DNA of 50,124 bases from a virus: positions 1 through 50,124 of IMG/VR virus record IMGVR_UViG_3300005581_000019. One strand, written 5' to 3'. Positions 20,437 through 30,600 of the stretch are shown here, in pieces (the stretch's first letter is position 1; every line of letters begins with the position of its first letter). The notes beneath the pieces were generated by a model. It saw only the letters and a program-made list of their open reading frames with translations. It ran no database searches and was not told the origin of the DNA. The position numbers and the translations under genes are program-made.

Positions 20437-20645
20437 ACAACCCGCTCAGCACTCAAGTCGACGGCAACCATTACAAAGACCACGTCATCCAGCCGGTGGA
20501 ATACTGCCAGAAAAACCAACTGAATTTCTGTGAATCATCAGTCATCAAATACGTCACCCGACACCGCGAAAAAAACGGACGCAAAGACATTGAAAAAGCC
20601 ATCCACTTCCTCCAACTCCTCATCCAACTCGAATACGAACCATGA
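20433..20645 (+). CDS. DUF3310 family protein
   Basis: 70 residues that match DUF3310: HYKDHVIQPVEYC, then SSVIKYVTRHREKNGRKDIEKA and a final helix IHFLQLLIQLE. Proteins of this type are abundant in tailed phages, often near replication genes and sometimes fused to nucleotide-metabolism domains. Their biochemical role is unsettled. The match in both motif and length is good. It overlaps the next gene by 4 bp. Confidence 0.85.
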   Translation: MNNPLSTQVDGNHYKDHVIQPVEYCQKNQLNFCESSVIKYVTRHREKNGRKDIEKAIHFLQLLIQLEYEP

Positions 20646-21136
20646 AATCCAAGACACACCACATGGCGGAAGCCATCACCGCAGCCCTCGGCCCCATCTT
20701 TCACGCCAATCCGGACTACAAAACCATCACTGAAGCCATTGCGCTGACCGTAGCGCGTGTCGCCCAGTCCACCCCGGACAAAGGCAACGAGGAAGAAGAG
20801 CTTGAAATCATCATGCAAATCGCAGCCAATGCCCTCAACGTATTCCTCAATGAAGAGCAAGCCATCCAAGAAGCCAAAGCCAAGGTCTTGGCTAAAGGAG
20901 TTGACGGATTTGCAGAGATGTGTGGACCCGTCAACGGGCTCGCCGCCATCAACGGAGGAGTGTCTCCCGAAGCCTGCGCGAAAGCCGAAGAGTTTGCAGG
21001 ACAAGACCATCCCGAAGAAAGCTGGTCGAACAGCCCCATCCACCAAGAAATCGCCCGGTTTGAACAAGAAAATCCAAATGTCGGTCCAGACGGCGACCCC
21101 GGATACAACCCGGACGGACCAAGAGCTTATTTATGA
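20642..21136 (+). CDS. Acidic helical hypothetical protein
   Basis: 164 residues, acidic, mostly helical in the first 90 (MAEAITAALGPIF, EEELEIIMQIAANALNVFL) and low in complexity at the end (ENPNVGPDGDPGYNPDG). No family is recognised. The next gene probably starts inside it at 21078, giving a 59-bp overlap in another frame. Confidence 0.6.
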   Translation: MKSKTHHMAEAITAALGPIFHANPDYKTITEAIALTVARVAQSTPDKGNEEEELEIIMQIAANALNVFLNEEQAIQEAKAKVLAKGVDGFAEMCGPVNGLAAINGGVSPEACAKAEEFAGQDHPEESWSNSPIHQEIARFEQENPNVGPDGDPGYNPDGPRAYL

Positions 21137-21524
21137 ACGCCCCAAGGCACCAAGGAAGCGTCGGAAGCCGTCGCTCGTCAGTGTGTCAAGGAAGGGTCTC
21201 CTCGTGGCCTACAGGCAGGCCGGGGAAGCAATACCGGCTGGTCCTCAATGTCCGAAGTGCGGGCTACCGGTCCATGCGGGAGAACGACACCACCCCGCAG
21301 GTCGCCGCAAAGCCGCCTTTCTCTTCACCGCCATGGTCCACAAAACCTGCCACGACTGGATTCACGCCAACCCCAAAGACGCCGAAGCCGTCGGCCTCCT
21401 GTGGTCCGGTCGCAACTCCAAAACCCTCACCCTCGCCGCAGCAACTGAGCTGGTGGTAAGACAACGGTTTCCCGCCATGTATTCCATTGACATCCTGAAA
21501 ACCTTTAGCCTGACTAAACCATGA
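21078..21524 (+). CDS. HNH-like zinc protein
   Basis: 148 residues from the ATG at 21078; the open frame extends back to 20757 but that part shadows the upstream gene. The protein-like core is CPKCGLPVHAGERHHPAGRR, then FLFTAMVHKTCHDWIHANPKD. The order CxxC, HH, H-x-x-C-H and H fits a compact HNH/His-Me nuclease or zinc-binding module. The N-terminus is basic (RPKAPRKRRKPS). Its last residues, TFSLTKP, are encoded by the dyad repeat, and its TGA overlaps the next ATG. Confidence 0.65.
   Translation: MSVQTATPDTTRTDQELIYERPKAPRKRRKPSLVSVSRKGLLVAYRQAGEAIPAGPQCPKCGLPVHAGERHHPAGRRKAAFLFTAMVHKTCHDWIHANPKDAEAVGLLWSGRNSKTLTLAAATELVVRQRFPAMYSIDILKTFSLTKP
21504..21518 (+). repeat. 15-bp dyad repeat, copy (TTTAGCCTGACTAAA)
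   Basis: An exact copy, translated at the end of the HNH-like gene (as FSLTK), ending 2 nt before the ATG at 21521. Confidence 0.9.
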
Positions 21525-22024
21525 AAACACCTGAAGAATGGATGTCTGAATACGAACGCATGCAGATCAACTACTTTGAGAATTTTGACGAATTCATCGA
21601 AGCCATCCAGCAAGACGCGCTCTCGGACCCAATGGCGCAAACCCTCGACCAACACGAGCTTGAACTGGTGAAGGACATCGCAGACAACCTCCAATACCAG
21701 CTCGAAGTCAGAACCGCAGAGCTTTGGGAGATGCGAGAGAAGTGGCTGGAGGCCCGTAAGCACCTCCGCGCCGCCAACAAAGGGGCCGAACGCAACGCCC
21801 GGGCTCTTGAAATTTCCGTTACCCGTTACTGGGACCTCATCCATCGCGACAACCAGATTAAAGAGCGCGACGAACACAAACACAAAACAGTGGTATGGAA
21901 CTGGCTGCTCATGTCAGACGATGAATACCGACTGAAGTGCGGCAAGCTGTCGTCCCAAGACCTCCGAAACATCCGAGCCGTGCTCAAAGCCATGCTCGGC
22001 ACCTCTCTCATCAAACACCTGTAA
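21521..22024 (+). CDS. Helical hypothetical protein (167 aa)
   Basis: 167 residues, nearly all helical, acidic at the N-terminus (MKTPEEWMSEYERM) and with coiled-coil-like stretches (LELVKDIADNLQYQLEVRTA, REKWLEARKHLRAANKGAE). No catalytic motif. It starts directly after a dyad repeat, so it opens a new coupled group. The function is unknown. Confidence 0.65.
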   Translation: MKTPEEWMSEYERMQINYFENFDEFIEAIQQDALSDPMAQTLDQHELELVKDIADNLQYQLEVRTAELWEMREKWLEARKHLRAANKGAERNARALEISVTRYWDLIHRDNQIKERDEHKHKTVVWNWLLMSDDEYRLKCGKLSSQDLRNIRAVLKAMLGTSLIKHL

Positions 22025-22036
22025 ACCACCACAATA

Positions 22037-22465
22037 ATGCGTCCAACTTACGAAAAGCAAAATGACCGGGTAAATCAATTCGATGTCGCCAAGTCCTACC
22101 TAAAAAAAGGATATGAGATTGAAGAGATGCCTCCGTTCTTTGGCTTTGATGTGGGTTTTTCCATGAACAAAGAATTGAAAGCTGTGGCGGAAATCAAATG
22201 CCGAACCCACAAGCACGGGACATTTCCAACCTACATGATCTCTGCGGAAAAATACAACAAGCTCTGCGTGTTTTCCCAATACAGCAAGATCGTGACACTG
22301 TTGATCGTGAGATGGTCGTGCGGAACAATCGGGCACGTCTCCCTACCAACTGATGCCTCGTTCTTCATAGGAGGACGAAATGACCGCAACGACCCAAAAG
22401 ACAAGGAGATCGTCGCTCACATCCCAATCCACAAATTCACCATCAAAAATCAATCACACCAATAA
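22037..22465 (+). CDS. PD-(D/E)XK nuclease-like protein
   Basis: 142 residues. The motif order FDVGFSMNKELKAVAEIKCR gives Asp38, Glu52 and Lys54 of a PD-(D/E)XK nuclease core, followed by a strand and helix (TYMISAEKYNKLCVF). Small nucleases of this type in phages include resolvases and restriction-like enzymes; which it is cannot be told from sequence alone. Its codon use is less GC-rich than its neighbours, suggesting later acquisition. It stands 12 nt after the previous gene. Confidence 0.7.
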   Translation: MRPTYEKQNDRVNQFDVAKSYLKKGYEIEEMPPFFGFDVGFSMNKELKAVAEIKCRTHKHGTFPTYMISAEKYNKLCVFSQYSKIVTLLIVRWSCGTIGHVSLPTDASFFIGGRNDRNDPKDKEIVAHIPIHKFTIKNQSHQ

Positions 22466-22467
22466 CC

Positions 22468-22938
22468 ATGCCATTCCAACACGCCATCGAACGTCTCGAA
22501 ACCGACGAGCAAGCCATCCGGATTTTTGCCGCCATGCCGCAAGGACCTGACAACGGAGACCAGCTTCGCCGTGCCGACGAAATCGCCAACGCAATCACCT
22601 TCCTCAAGGTGGCCAACCTCGGAGGCATGTCAGCTCTCGTCTCGCTGGTTCGCCAGTGGGGCGTTGACCGGAACATCACCGGCCCCAGCGCCAAGGCCAC
22701 CGTCCACACCCAATTCGAGAAACTCCGCGAGGAGTTTCTGGAGCTTGAGGACGCCATCTCCCGCGAGGATCAGCACGAGCTCATCGACGCGGTGGGTGAT
22801 ATGACGGTGGTGCTCATCTTGTTGTCTGAGCTGGCAGGAGTGAGGTTCGAGACCTGTCTTGTCGCCGCGTTCGAAGAGATCAAAGATCGCAAAGGTTCCA
22901 TGATTGATGGATGCTTCGTGAAACAACCTTTAGCCTGA
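22468..22938 (+). CDS. MazG-like nucleotide pyrophosphohydrolase
   Basis: 156 residues. The MazG/all-alpha NTP-PPase metal-binding pattern is present: REEFLELE (Glu88, Glu89, Glu92) and then HELIDAVGD (Glu104, Asp107), matching EExxE...ExxD. The C-terminus (FEEIKDRKGSMIDG) is also typical. Such phage enzymes hydrolyse NTPs or dNTPs, clean damaged nucleotides or act on alarmone pathways. The last residues, PLA, and the TGA stop are encoded within a copy of the dyad repeat. Confidence 0.8.
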   Translation: MPFQHAIERLETDEQAIRIFAAMPQGPDNGDQLRRADEIANAITFLKVANLGGMSALVSLVRQWGVDRNITGPSAKATVHTQFEKLREEFLELEDAISREDQHELIDAVGDMTVVLILLSELAGVRFETCLVAAFEEIKDRKGSMIDGCFVKQPLA

Positions 22939-22943
22939 CTAAA
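22929..22943 (+). repeat. 15-bp dyad repeat, copy (TTTAGCCTGACTAAA)
   Basis: An exact copy; its internal TGA (22936-22938) is the stop of the MazG-like gene. The next ATG is 19 nt further on. Confidence 0.9.
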
Positions 22944-22962
22944 CCAAACCAACCAACCAAAC

Positions 22963-23478
22963 ATGAGCGCCAAGAAAACCGCCAAGAAGAAACCCGCCGC
23001 CAAGAAGGCCGCGAAGAAAGCCGCGAAAGTGATGGCCGACGTGATGGACTCCATCATCGAAACCGTCGAACCTGCTTCCATCCCCGTCCACGAAGTGTTC
23101 GAAGAAGACGACTACAACGAGTTTGCTCCCATAGCAGCCCCAAAAGGCTGGGCGTCCACTCCGGAAGAAGCGTCTTCGGATCGAGAAATGCAAGGAATCA
23201 TCGCGCCGCCGGAAACGCCAAAACCTGACCCCGTAGCCACCCCCTCAACACCTTCTGACAAGCCCGTCAAAGCACCCATCGTGAAACCAAGTCCAGAAAC
23301 ATCCATTGATGAGCTCACGAGCGACGCCGTAATCATCCAACGACTCATCAACGGCATCAACCACCTGTATGGAATCGCCCGCCTGACCAAAGGAATCCGT
23401 GGACCTCAACCAGAAGCCCTCGTCCGCATCCAAAGCAACATCCTCGCCGCCAAGGACCTCATCGCCCGCTTGTCATGA
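22963..23478 (+). CDS. Histone H1-like basic-tail protein
   Basis: 171 residues. Residues 1-28 (SAKKTAKKKPAAKKAAKKAAK) are almost only Lys and Ala, as in bacterial histone H1-like tails that wrap DNA. A Pro/Ser/Thr-rich acidic middle follows and then a helical C-terminus (IIQRLINGINHLYGIARLTKG ... LVRIQSNILAAKDLIARL) that may form an oligomer. The tail should bind DNA nonspecifically; the target of the C-terminal part is unknown. Transcribed after a dyad repeat. Confidence 0.7.
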   Translation: MSAKKTAKKKPAAKKAAKKAAKVMADVMDSIIETVEPASIPVHEVFEEDDYNEFAPIAAPKGWASTPEEASSDREMQGIIAPPETPKPDPVATPSTPSDKPVKAPIVKPSPETSIDELTSDAVIIQRLINGINHLYGIARLTKGIRGPQPEALVRIQSNILAAKDLIARLS

Positions 23479-23564
23479 CCCCAACTGAAATCTCGCTCTG
23501 CATGAGCTTCTTCTCCATCGGCGTCAGCGTCACCTTCATTGTCATGGTTTTCACCAAAATGTAA
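23475..23564 (+). CDS. Tiny membrane protein (29 aa)
   Basis: An ATG at 23475 (ATGA overlap) opens 29 codons. Residues 8-27 (LCMSFFSIGVSVTFIVMVFT) are a membrane segment. Its stop shares its last base with the next ATG at 23564. A holin-like or regulatory peptide role is possible; nothing proves it. Confidence 0.5.
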   Translation: MTPTEISLCMSFFSIGVSVTFIVMVFTKM

Positions 23565-23851
23565 TGAACCGACCCAAGCACCGCAAAAACAAACGCCTGC
23601 TCGAACTGCTGGGCTGCGACCCCCATGAGCCGGTGCCCACCTTCGAGGAAGCCCGCGACTCGGTCCCCCGGGAAAAACTCCCCGAACGAATCATCTGCCC
23701 CGCCTCCGGCAAGCACTCGTTCCCCTCCCAAAGCACCGCCCGCCAAGCCGCCACCAACCGGATGAAAAAAGGCTCGGGAACCGGCGCGGTCAGACAGTAT
23801 CTCTGCCCCGACTGCTCGATGTGGCACCTCTCGTCCTCCTTCCACCGATAA
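23564..23851 (+). CDS. Small zinc-finger protein
   Basis: 95 residues. A basic N-terminus (MNRPKHRKNKRLLELLGC) is followed by ICPASGKHSFPSQSTARQ and YLCPDCSMWHLSS. The CP...H...C-P-x-C-x-x-W-H arrangement is a known type of small phage zinc finger, also seen near replication genes. The function is unproven. It ends 2 nt before a dyad repeat. Confidence 0.7.
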   Translation: MNRPKHRKNKRLLELLGCDPHEPVPTFEEARDSVPREKLPERIICPASGKHSFPSQSTARQAATNRMKKGSGTGAVRQYLCPDCSMWHLSSSFHR

Positions 23852-23853
23852 CC

Positions 23854-23868
23854 TTTAGCCTGACTAAA
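23854..23868 (+). repeat. 15-bp dyad repeat, copy (TTTAGCCTGACTAAA)
   Basis: An exact copy ending 1 nt before the ATG at 23870, the closest spacing to a start in the rightward block. Confidence 0.9.
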
Positions 23869-23869
23869 C

Positions 23870-24235
23870 ATGATCAAGAAAATCACCATGTGGATGACCA
23901 CCGACGGTCAGCTGCACGAAGAAAAAGACTCAGCGAAGGCGCGGCAGAAGCGTCTCGACGACGTGCGGGCCATCAACGAGAAGATCAAAGCCGGAGAGAT
24001 GCTCGGGCCGTTGTTCGGCGGCTTCTTCCACGACCAATACACCATCCTTGACAGCGTCAACACCGACACTCCCATCGTCCTGAGCCACCTGTCCCAATAC
24101 CAATACCACGTCGAGGAGCTGCTCGCGGACGGACGCGTCGTCTTAAGGCTCAAGCATTACAACGAGGAGTCGGTCACTATGAGCAAGACCGAGCTCTGCT
24201 TCCGAATGAGACACCCCGCCAACCAACCGACATGA
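23870..24235 (+). CDS. Hypothetical protein (121 aa)
   Basis: 121 residues, helical in the first third (KARQKRLDDVRAINEKIKAG) and beta-rich in the last (VEELLADGRVVLRLKHYN). It starts 1 nt after the last dyad repeat of the rightward block. No family is recognised. Confidence 0.65.
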   Translation: MIKKITMWMTTDGQLHEEKDSAKARQKRLDDVRAINEKIKAGEMLGPLFGGFFHDQYTILDSVNTDTPIVLSHLSQYQYHVEELLADGRVVLRLKHYNEESVTMSKTELCFRMRHPANQPT

Positions 24236-24489
24236 AAACAGACTTCACCTGCACCACCCTCCACTACAAAACCGAGGATGTCGCCACCCTCAAGACCATC
24301 CTCGAATGCAACAACCGGCGGATCAGCGCCGCCCTGAGCATCGCGATCAACACTCTGTTCCTGAGTATCCCCAAGCAACTCAGAGCCGTCTTCATCGTCG
24401 AGAAGTGTGAGGACATTATTTCCGGCAAACCCGAACCTGAAGGGCCGGAAGTCAAGGAATTCACCTTCACCCGACATTTCACATCTTGA
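24232..24489 (+). CDS. Hypothetical protein (85 aa)
   Basis: 85 residues with a helical centre (ALSIAINTLFLSIPKQLRAVF) that is hydrophobic but too mixed for a membrane anchor, and a Pro/Glu-rich C-terminus. It overlaps its neighbours by 4 bp each. No family is recognised. Confidence 0.6.
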   Translation: MKTDFTCTTLHYKTEDVATLKTILECNNRRISAALSIAINTLFLSIPKQLRAVFIVEKCEDIISGKPEPEGPEVKEFTFTRHFTS

Positions 24490-24647
24490 AAAAAGAACTA
24501 CAAGAAGCTGCATTCACCCGTGAGATCGAGAAACGCATTGATCAGCTAGCAACCGAGTTCGACCTGTCCTATTCGTTCGTCGTGGGGGCCCTCAGCCTGA
24601 TCCTCCACGGGATCAAGGCTGAGTATTTTGAGGACAATGAAGATTAG
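24486..24647 (+). CDS. Last rightward gene, TTG start (53 aa)
   Basis: A TTG at 24486 overlaps the previous stop and opens 53 codons (LKKELQEAAFTREIEK..., the first residue being Met in practice). The product is helical and acidic, with ATEFDLSYSFVVGALSLILH in the middle. Its TAG at 24645-24647 overlaps the end of the giant leftward gene. No ATG is available, so expression relies on TTG. Confidence 0.5.
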   Translation: MKKELQEAAFTREIEKRIDQLATEFDLSYSFVVGALSLILHGIKAEYFEDNED

Positions 24648-27600
24648 TAGCTTTCCCTTTTCTCTTCTTTGACCGGCTTTCTAAGAACAGATTTGAAGTG
24701 ACCGCGAGCGTCTCGCATAAATGGAGCCAGCTCAGTCAGCGCATACATCGCCGAATTGCTTGCAGAGCTCATCCGGTTGCTGGCCGCTTCATCCGTCATG
24801 TTGTATTCGGCAAGAAGCTTCATCGCTGAGCTCATGTCGTAAACCGCGCTGGTCGCCGCCGTGACACCCATCGCGTTCTCGAAAGCCCCCGCTTCGTATT
24901 GACGAGCCATGACACCATCGTCGTCGAAGTAGAAACGAGACTTCTCAAGCATCTCGTCATTTCCTGTGATTCCACGATAGCCATTCGTGACCATCGTCAC
25001 AATGCTTTCCGCAGCGTCGTTGGTAATGAACTTTTCAAGCAAGTTGCTCACCGGAGAGTAACCCGCCGCAACTCCACCGACAGGAATCATCGTCGCGCTC
25101 TCTAGCAAAGTTTTGTTGAAAATCTCGGCAAGAGCAGAAGCAAACGCTGCGTCAGGTTCCAAATCGGACCTAAACAACTCGCGTTCTTTTCCAACCGCTA
25201 CAATCTTCAGGAAGTTGGCGACAGCGTTTCCATCCTCCGAAGGAGCAAGAATGTTGTTCGCCATCTCCTGCGCGTGGATCACCGCCTCGTCCTCGTCGTC
25301 TCCCATAAAGACCCGTGCGATCACCCAAGAAACGATTGAAACTGCAACCTTCCACTTCAAGATGGGGAACAAGGCGTTCTGGACAAATGTCGCAACGACG
25401 TTCTCCAGCGCCTCTTTGTGAGTGGCTTCGTCGATCACCTCGATCTTTTTGAATCCTGCCTTGCGAAGCAGCGGGTTGATGGCTTGCGGGAATTGCACGG
25501 ACATGTTGCTTGCCGTGGAAGACGTGTGGTTCGAGAACAACGTCAACGCCTTCCAAAGCGCCGAAACAAACGGGCTGTGGTCTCTGGATTGGAACATCCA
25601 AGCCTTGTTGCTGTGGTCCGACTGGCCGAACATCTCGTTCACTTTGAGACGTGAATTGACAATGTCCATGTCCTGAAGACTGACGTTTCCTTTGAACAAC
25701 TCGTTCTCGTCGGTGACGTTCGTATGGTCCATCAACTCGGCAATGAACACGGACGTTGCCAAAGCTCGTTCCATCTTTCCAATCGTAAAGTCCAAAGCGT
25801 CTTCACCAACCTTTTCGTAAGTGCGGATTGCTTTGCCAAGAGTGTTTTTGACCACCTTGCTGCCATAACGCTTTTGACCACGCGTCACATCGCGCAGCAC
25901 TTCGCGCCCATCCAGCGAGCGGTAATAAACCATGACGTCGTTGTCCATGACCAGTTGGCGGGCTTTCTCCCTGAACTTGGAGTCGGTCAAATACTTCGCC
26001 ACCAGCCTGAAGTAGTTCTTCACCATCCCCGGTTTGCCCACCGCCAGCTTGCCAAGAGTGTAGCCAATGGATGGTCCTACCGATTGGTCGGTGATTTGTT
26101 GGACGGAAGCCAAGCTGCGGACGATGAACGCCGAGCTCAGGAACCTGAGCGTTTCAGATCCCCCGGTATTTACGGCTCCAGTTTGGAAGTCATTCCTAAT
26201 CGCCACTTCAAGCTCGTTGGCGACAAACGCCAAGGCCGTGGTGGCTGCGACGATGTTTTGTTTGTGCTCGTGCTCAGCCTCGCGCAACTCACGATTTGGA
26301 AGCAACGGATCTGGTTTTTGAGCTTCAAGAATGGCAAGCATCCCGCTGTCTTCAATGTTCAACTGCCCGCTGACGTCCTTTACTTTGCCAATCGAACGAC
26401 GCAGCACCTCGTAAGTTGGAGTGACGTTCAGGCGGTAGATGGCGTCGTCAACCAGCGACTGCGGAGCGGACAAGCCGTTCACCGAAATCGGACGGAACAC
26501 GCTCTTGTCGTCAAACAACCGGGAAGAATGACCAATCCCACCGAAAAACGACGCCTCGTCAAACGAGACAATGTCCATCGGGTCGGAAACGTATTCGCCT
26601 TGGCGGATGTCTTCCTTGCCAGCCGGGTTGCCCGCGTAGGCAATGCTCATCGGGACCGACGAGTAGGTGGTCTTGTAAGCGTTGAGCTTCTTGTCCCGCC
26701 ACTTGCTGCTGGTGGCAAAGTCGTCAGCGCTCTCCGGCTTGGAAAGCATTGCCTGCGTGAAGTGCATGGCGCTGTCGATGTCTCCAAGGACGTCACCAAT
26801 GGTCTTGGCGTAGTGATCAACCGCTGCTTCCTTGCCGCTTGAGACATTCTTTCTCAGCGTCGCCTTGATCTTCTCAACCTCAGCGCGAGCCTCAACATCA
26901 TCGGTGAAAGTGGCGTTGACTTTCGCGGAAGTGAGGATGGAGCGCATCTTTTCCGTCAACTCCCGGTCGCGGATCAAATCAAGATGCCCTGCATTCCAGT
27001 AGCGTGAAATGTCGTTCTTGCCGTAGTAGTCGTCTTGCGCTTGGGCAAACTCATCGTATTGAGCAAAGCCGGTCTTGGCCTGCTTAATCCACTCGTTAAA
27101 CGCCTTCGCGTAAGTGAGACCGTGTGCGTTGACCAGCCCGTCTAGAAGCGCGATGAAGTAGCCAATCGACTGGTCCTGCGCGTTGTGACCCACCTGCTTG
27201 GCCGCTTGGGCAATTTCCTCCTGTGCCACCTTCTTGCTTCGCTCGTAACCGTGACGACCGCTTTTGCCGTCAATCCCACGGTCAAGAAGCGTCCGCAAGT
27301 GAATCGCCGCCTGACGCCCAGCACGAGTCTTTTGGAAGCGCTTCTTCATCCGTGCGTCGTGGTGATCCAAATACTCCATGAAGAACAAAGACGTCTTGGA
27401 GTTGTGGATGGTCATTGAGGTGGTGAGACGCTGAAGGATCAGGTCCGTCTCCACCTCCATGAACACCTTCGAGAAAATCTCCTCGGTCTTGAACCCAATC
27501 ATGTTGTCCACATCCCATCCGGCTCCCCACTGCTTGGCCGCAGCAATATTGGTAAACGAACGACCGTCATTCTCGCTGATGCTTTCAAGGAACGCCTTTA

Positions 27601-30600
27601 CGGCCTTCTTCGTGTCATCGCTCAACACTCCGGCGGAGTCGTTGTAGGCCATGACAATCCCTTCGATCTTGTGGATGGCACCGGCAAGAGCCGCTTGGGA
27701 GACGCGGCGAGACATATCCACCTTCTTCGTCCCGTCCGCTTTCATGTCGTTGCGGATGCCGTCGAGAAACACCTGCATCTTGCGGGTGAACTCATTGGAG
27801 AATGTCTTGGCAGCTTGATCCTTGGTCAGCGTCTTGCCTTTAGTCAGGCTAAACTCGTCCGAATTGAAACTCTCGCCCTTGATCCCATCCATGGTGTCCA
27901 TGAAGTAGGAATGGTCGTCGGCTGCAATAGCCAGAGCGTGCGAAGCTATGTGCCCTAAAACCGTGTTGGAATTGCGCTTGGTCACCCTACTAGGGAAAGA
28001 CCTCATAAGCTGCTCACGGGCCGTTGTGGCCACCATGATGACGTCCTGCCCTTCCTGACTGAACAACGAGCCAATCTTCTCCGACCGCTCCTTCATGCTC
28101 TTGGGCATGTTGAGGATGGTGAGACGGGTTTGCTGGTTGGGGGTGAGCAGTTGGAACTCAGCGCTCGCAGGGTCCACCAGCATCGCAACGTGCTCCGCTT
28201 CAAGACCGCGCATCATCGCTTGCTCCGCATCCGACCTCGCTTGTCCCATGTTGTCCCTCAAAACCACCTCCTCCACCTCGGTCATTTTGATCGCTTGGCG
28301 AATCACCTTGAGTGGGTTGAAGTTTTGGAAGTTGTCTTGGGTGTTGCGGGCGATCTTGTAGTTGTCGTCGATGTGGTCTTTGGAAAGGTTGGTCAACGCG
28401 TTGAGGACCGCCGTCTCCTTGATGTAGTGCTCTTTTCTACGAGCCTTGATCTCCGCGTCGGCCATCGACTCATCCGAAGATAGGTCATTCCATTTCGTCT
28501 TGTCACCACCTACGGTGTTGGTTCCGTCAGCGTTCTTGCTCTCCGTAAATTCAGGCGTGAGGAAGAGATGGAAGCCAATGGTGCGTGAAACAGGCTCAAC
28601 CCCCTCCGACACCAACACATCCCCCTTTGTCACCCGACCCACACCAATGTCCCCCTTGAAGAACGACTGCCCGACGTAGGAGCCACCGGTGTAGTTCTCA
28701 ACCTTGGAAAGTTCTGCGTTCACCGCACGGAGGTCTTTCTCCACCCGTGCGATTTGACGGTCCAAGACGCGAAGCTTTCCAGCCAAGACCACCGACTCCG
28801 CCTTGGCGAGTTCGGCGTTCTCCCTGCTCATCGCGTTGCTCATCACATCCACGCTGAGCTTCTTGCCGTTGCGCTTGCCGTTCTTGTCGGGAAGAGCGCT
28901 CTCGGTTCCGGCCCAATACTTCCTGACGTTCTCGGCGTTGAGGACAACAGCCTCGGCACGGGTTGTCTTTAGCCCGGCTAAAACCTCCTCGAAGCGGGCC
29001 TTGTTGTCTTCATGGCTCTTCACCAAAGCGCGGGCTTCACGCTCGGCAATCTCCATGGCGTTGCGCGGAAGCGCCACCTTCAGGTCGGCGATCAACTGGT
29101 CATTGACCACCACGTCCAATTCCTGATGACCAAACTTCATGTCTGCCATCGAATCGTTCGGCTGGTTGTGAGTCTTGTTCTCAGCCGCCTTGGCAAGCAA
29201 CGCGTTCTTGATCGACAGCGTCATTTGCTCTTCAACCATCGCCTCAACACTTCCCGTGTTGTAGAGAAGTCCGGCGTTGATCCGCTTGATCCGTGTCCCG
29301 TAAAACCCGGAGGTCAGACGCGTGCGCCCGTTCGCGTTCGGCATGGTCAGCGTCAGAGCCGATCCGACGTAGATGCGTGCCACCTTTTGCATCCGGGTCA
29401 ATTCCTTGGCCGGGCCAGTCGACTTGTCCTCCTTGGAGTTGGTCTTAATGACAGGACTGGAAAGCATTTGAAGCTCCTTGTTGTTTTTGTCAGTGTAAAC
29501 CCGCTTCCCTTGGTCCCTTAAAATCTCATTCGTGCTGCGACCTTTGCCGTCAGCGCGGGTGCGGAGCTCATCCAAGAACGCGTCGCTCTCCACTCCGTTG
29601 AATTGTTTGCCAGCAAGGACGATGGAAGCAAGGGCGTTGTAGAGGAGGTTGTCGCTCCTGTCGTTCTGGCTGAAGTCGGCTTGAGACATGACGGTCCGGG
29701 CCTTGTTCTCTTCCTCTCCAATCTCATTCATTTCCCGTTGGAATTCATCCAGCTCGGTATTATCGAACAATCCTGAAAGCTCATCATTCCTTTCCGTGGC
29801 ATCATCAATCTCGATCATTGCGTCCGGGCTGGACGTGCTCGCATTTTCCTCGTCCATTTCATCCTCTTCAGAATCGACAGGTTCCTCTTCAACCTCGTAA
29901 ATAGAGTTTTCGGTTTCATCACCAAAGCGGCCCGGATCATCCAGCTTGCTTTGACGGATCGACCAGATGGCTTTCATCAGGTCGTCCTGAATCTGGACTG
30001 GAAGCGTGGTTTCCAGCTTATCCTCCCTCGTCTTGAACGACTCGTCCAAGAACGTCTTGGCTTTGTCATCTGTAAGGAACGCGGAGATGGTGATGATGGC
30101 GTCCGCCGTGGCAGGCTCAATGTCAGGAAAAGACAGGCTTCTTGAGACAATGTCAAAGTCGGCGCGAATCGCCGCCATCCTGTCCAAAGCATCCAAGACT
30201 TGCGACTTGTTTGCGACAAACGTCCGTTTGCCCGGCTGTGAGCGGCGTGTGATCACACGACCCTCAACCACTGCCACCGGCTTTAGCTCAGTATCAATCT
30301 TTAAGGCCAGTTCAATCAACGTCGTCTTCACCGAGGGGTCGTTCTCCGCCGAGATGGAAAGCAGCTGGGAAATGACACTACGGGCTTTGTCTTTGGAGAC
30401 ATAGGGTCCGTTCTGGTTCAACGGAAGAATGACAACGTTTGGCGTGGCGGGTGTCTTGGCCTTCTTGTCAGCGGGTTTGCCTTTGAAGATTTGAACGCCC
30501 AAACTCTGCAGTCCATTGCGGTTGGCGACGTCCGACTGGATGTGGGCGACAATCGTCCGACCGGCAAGGTTGTCCACAAGATGGTCGATGATCGCATTGC

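Noticed and set aside
806-23868. The dyad repeats as intrinsic terminators
   Set aside because: The one-base centre allows only 5-6 bp of stem, there is no T run after them and they lie just before start codons or within genes.
25724-26842. A long forward frame (372 codons) and many others antisense to the giant gene
   Set aside because: Composition is typical of GC-skewed shadows (Arg/His/Val-rich, no motifs), while the leftward frame is one unbroken 4848-codon gene.
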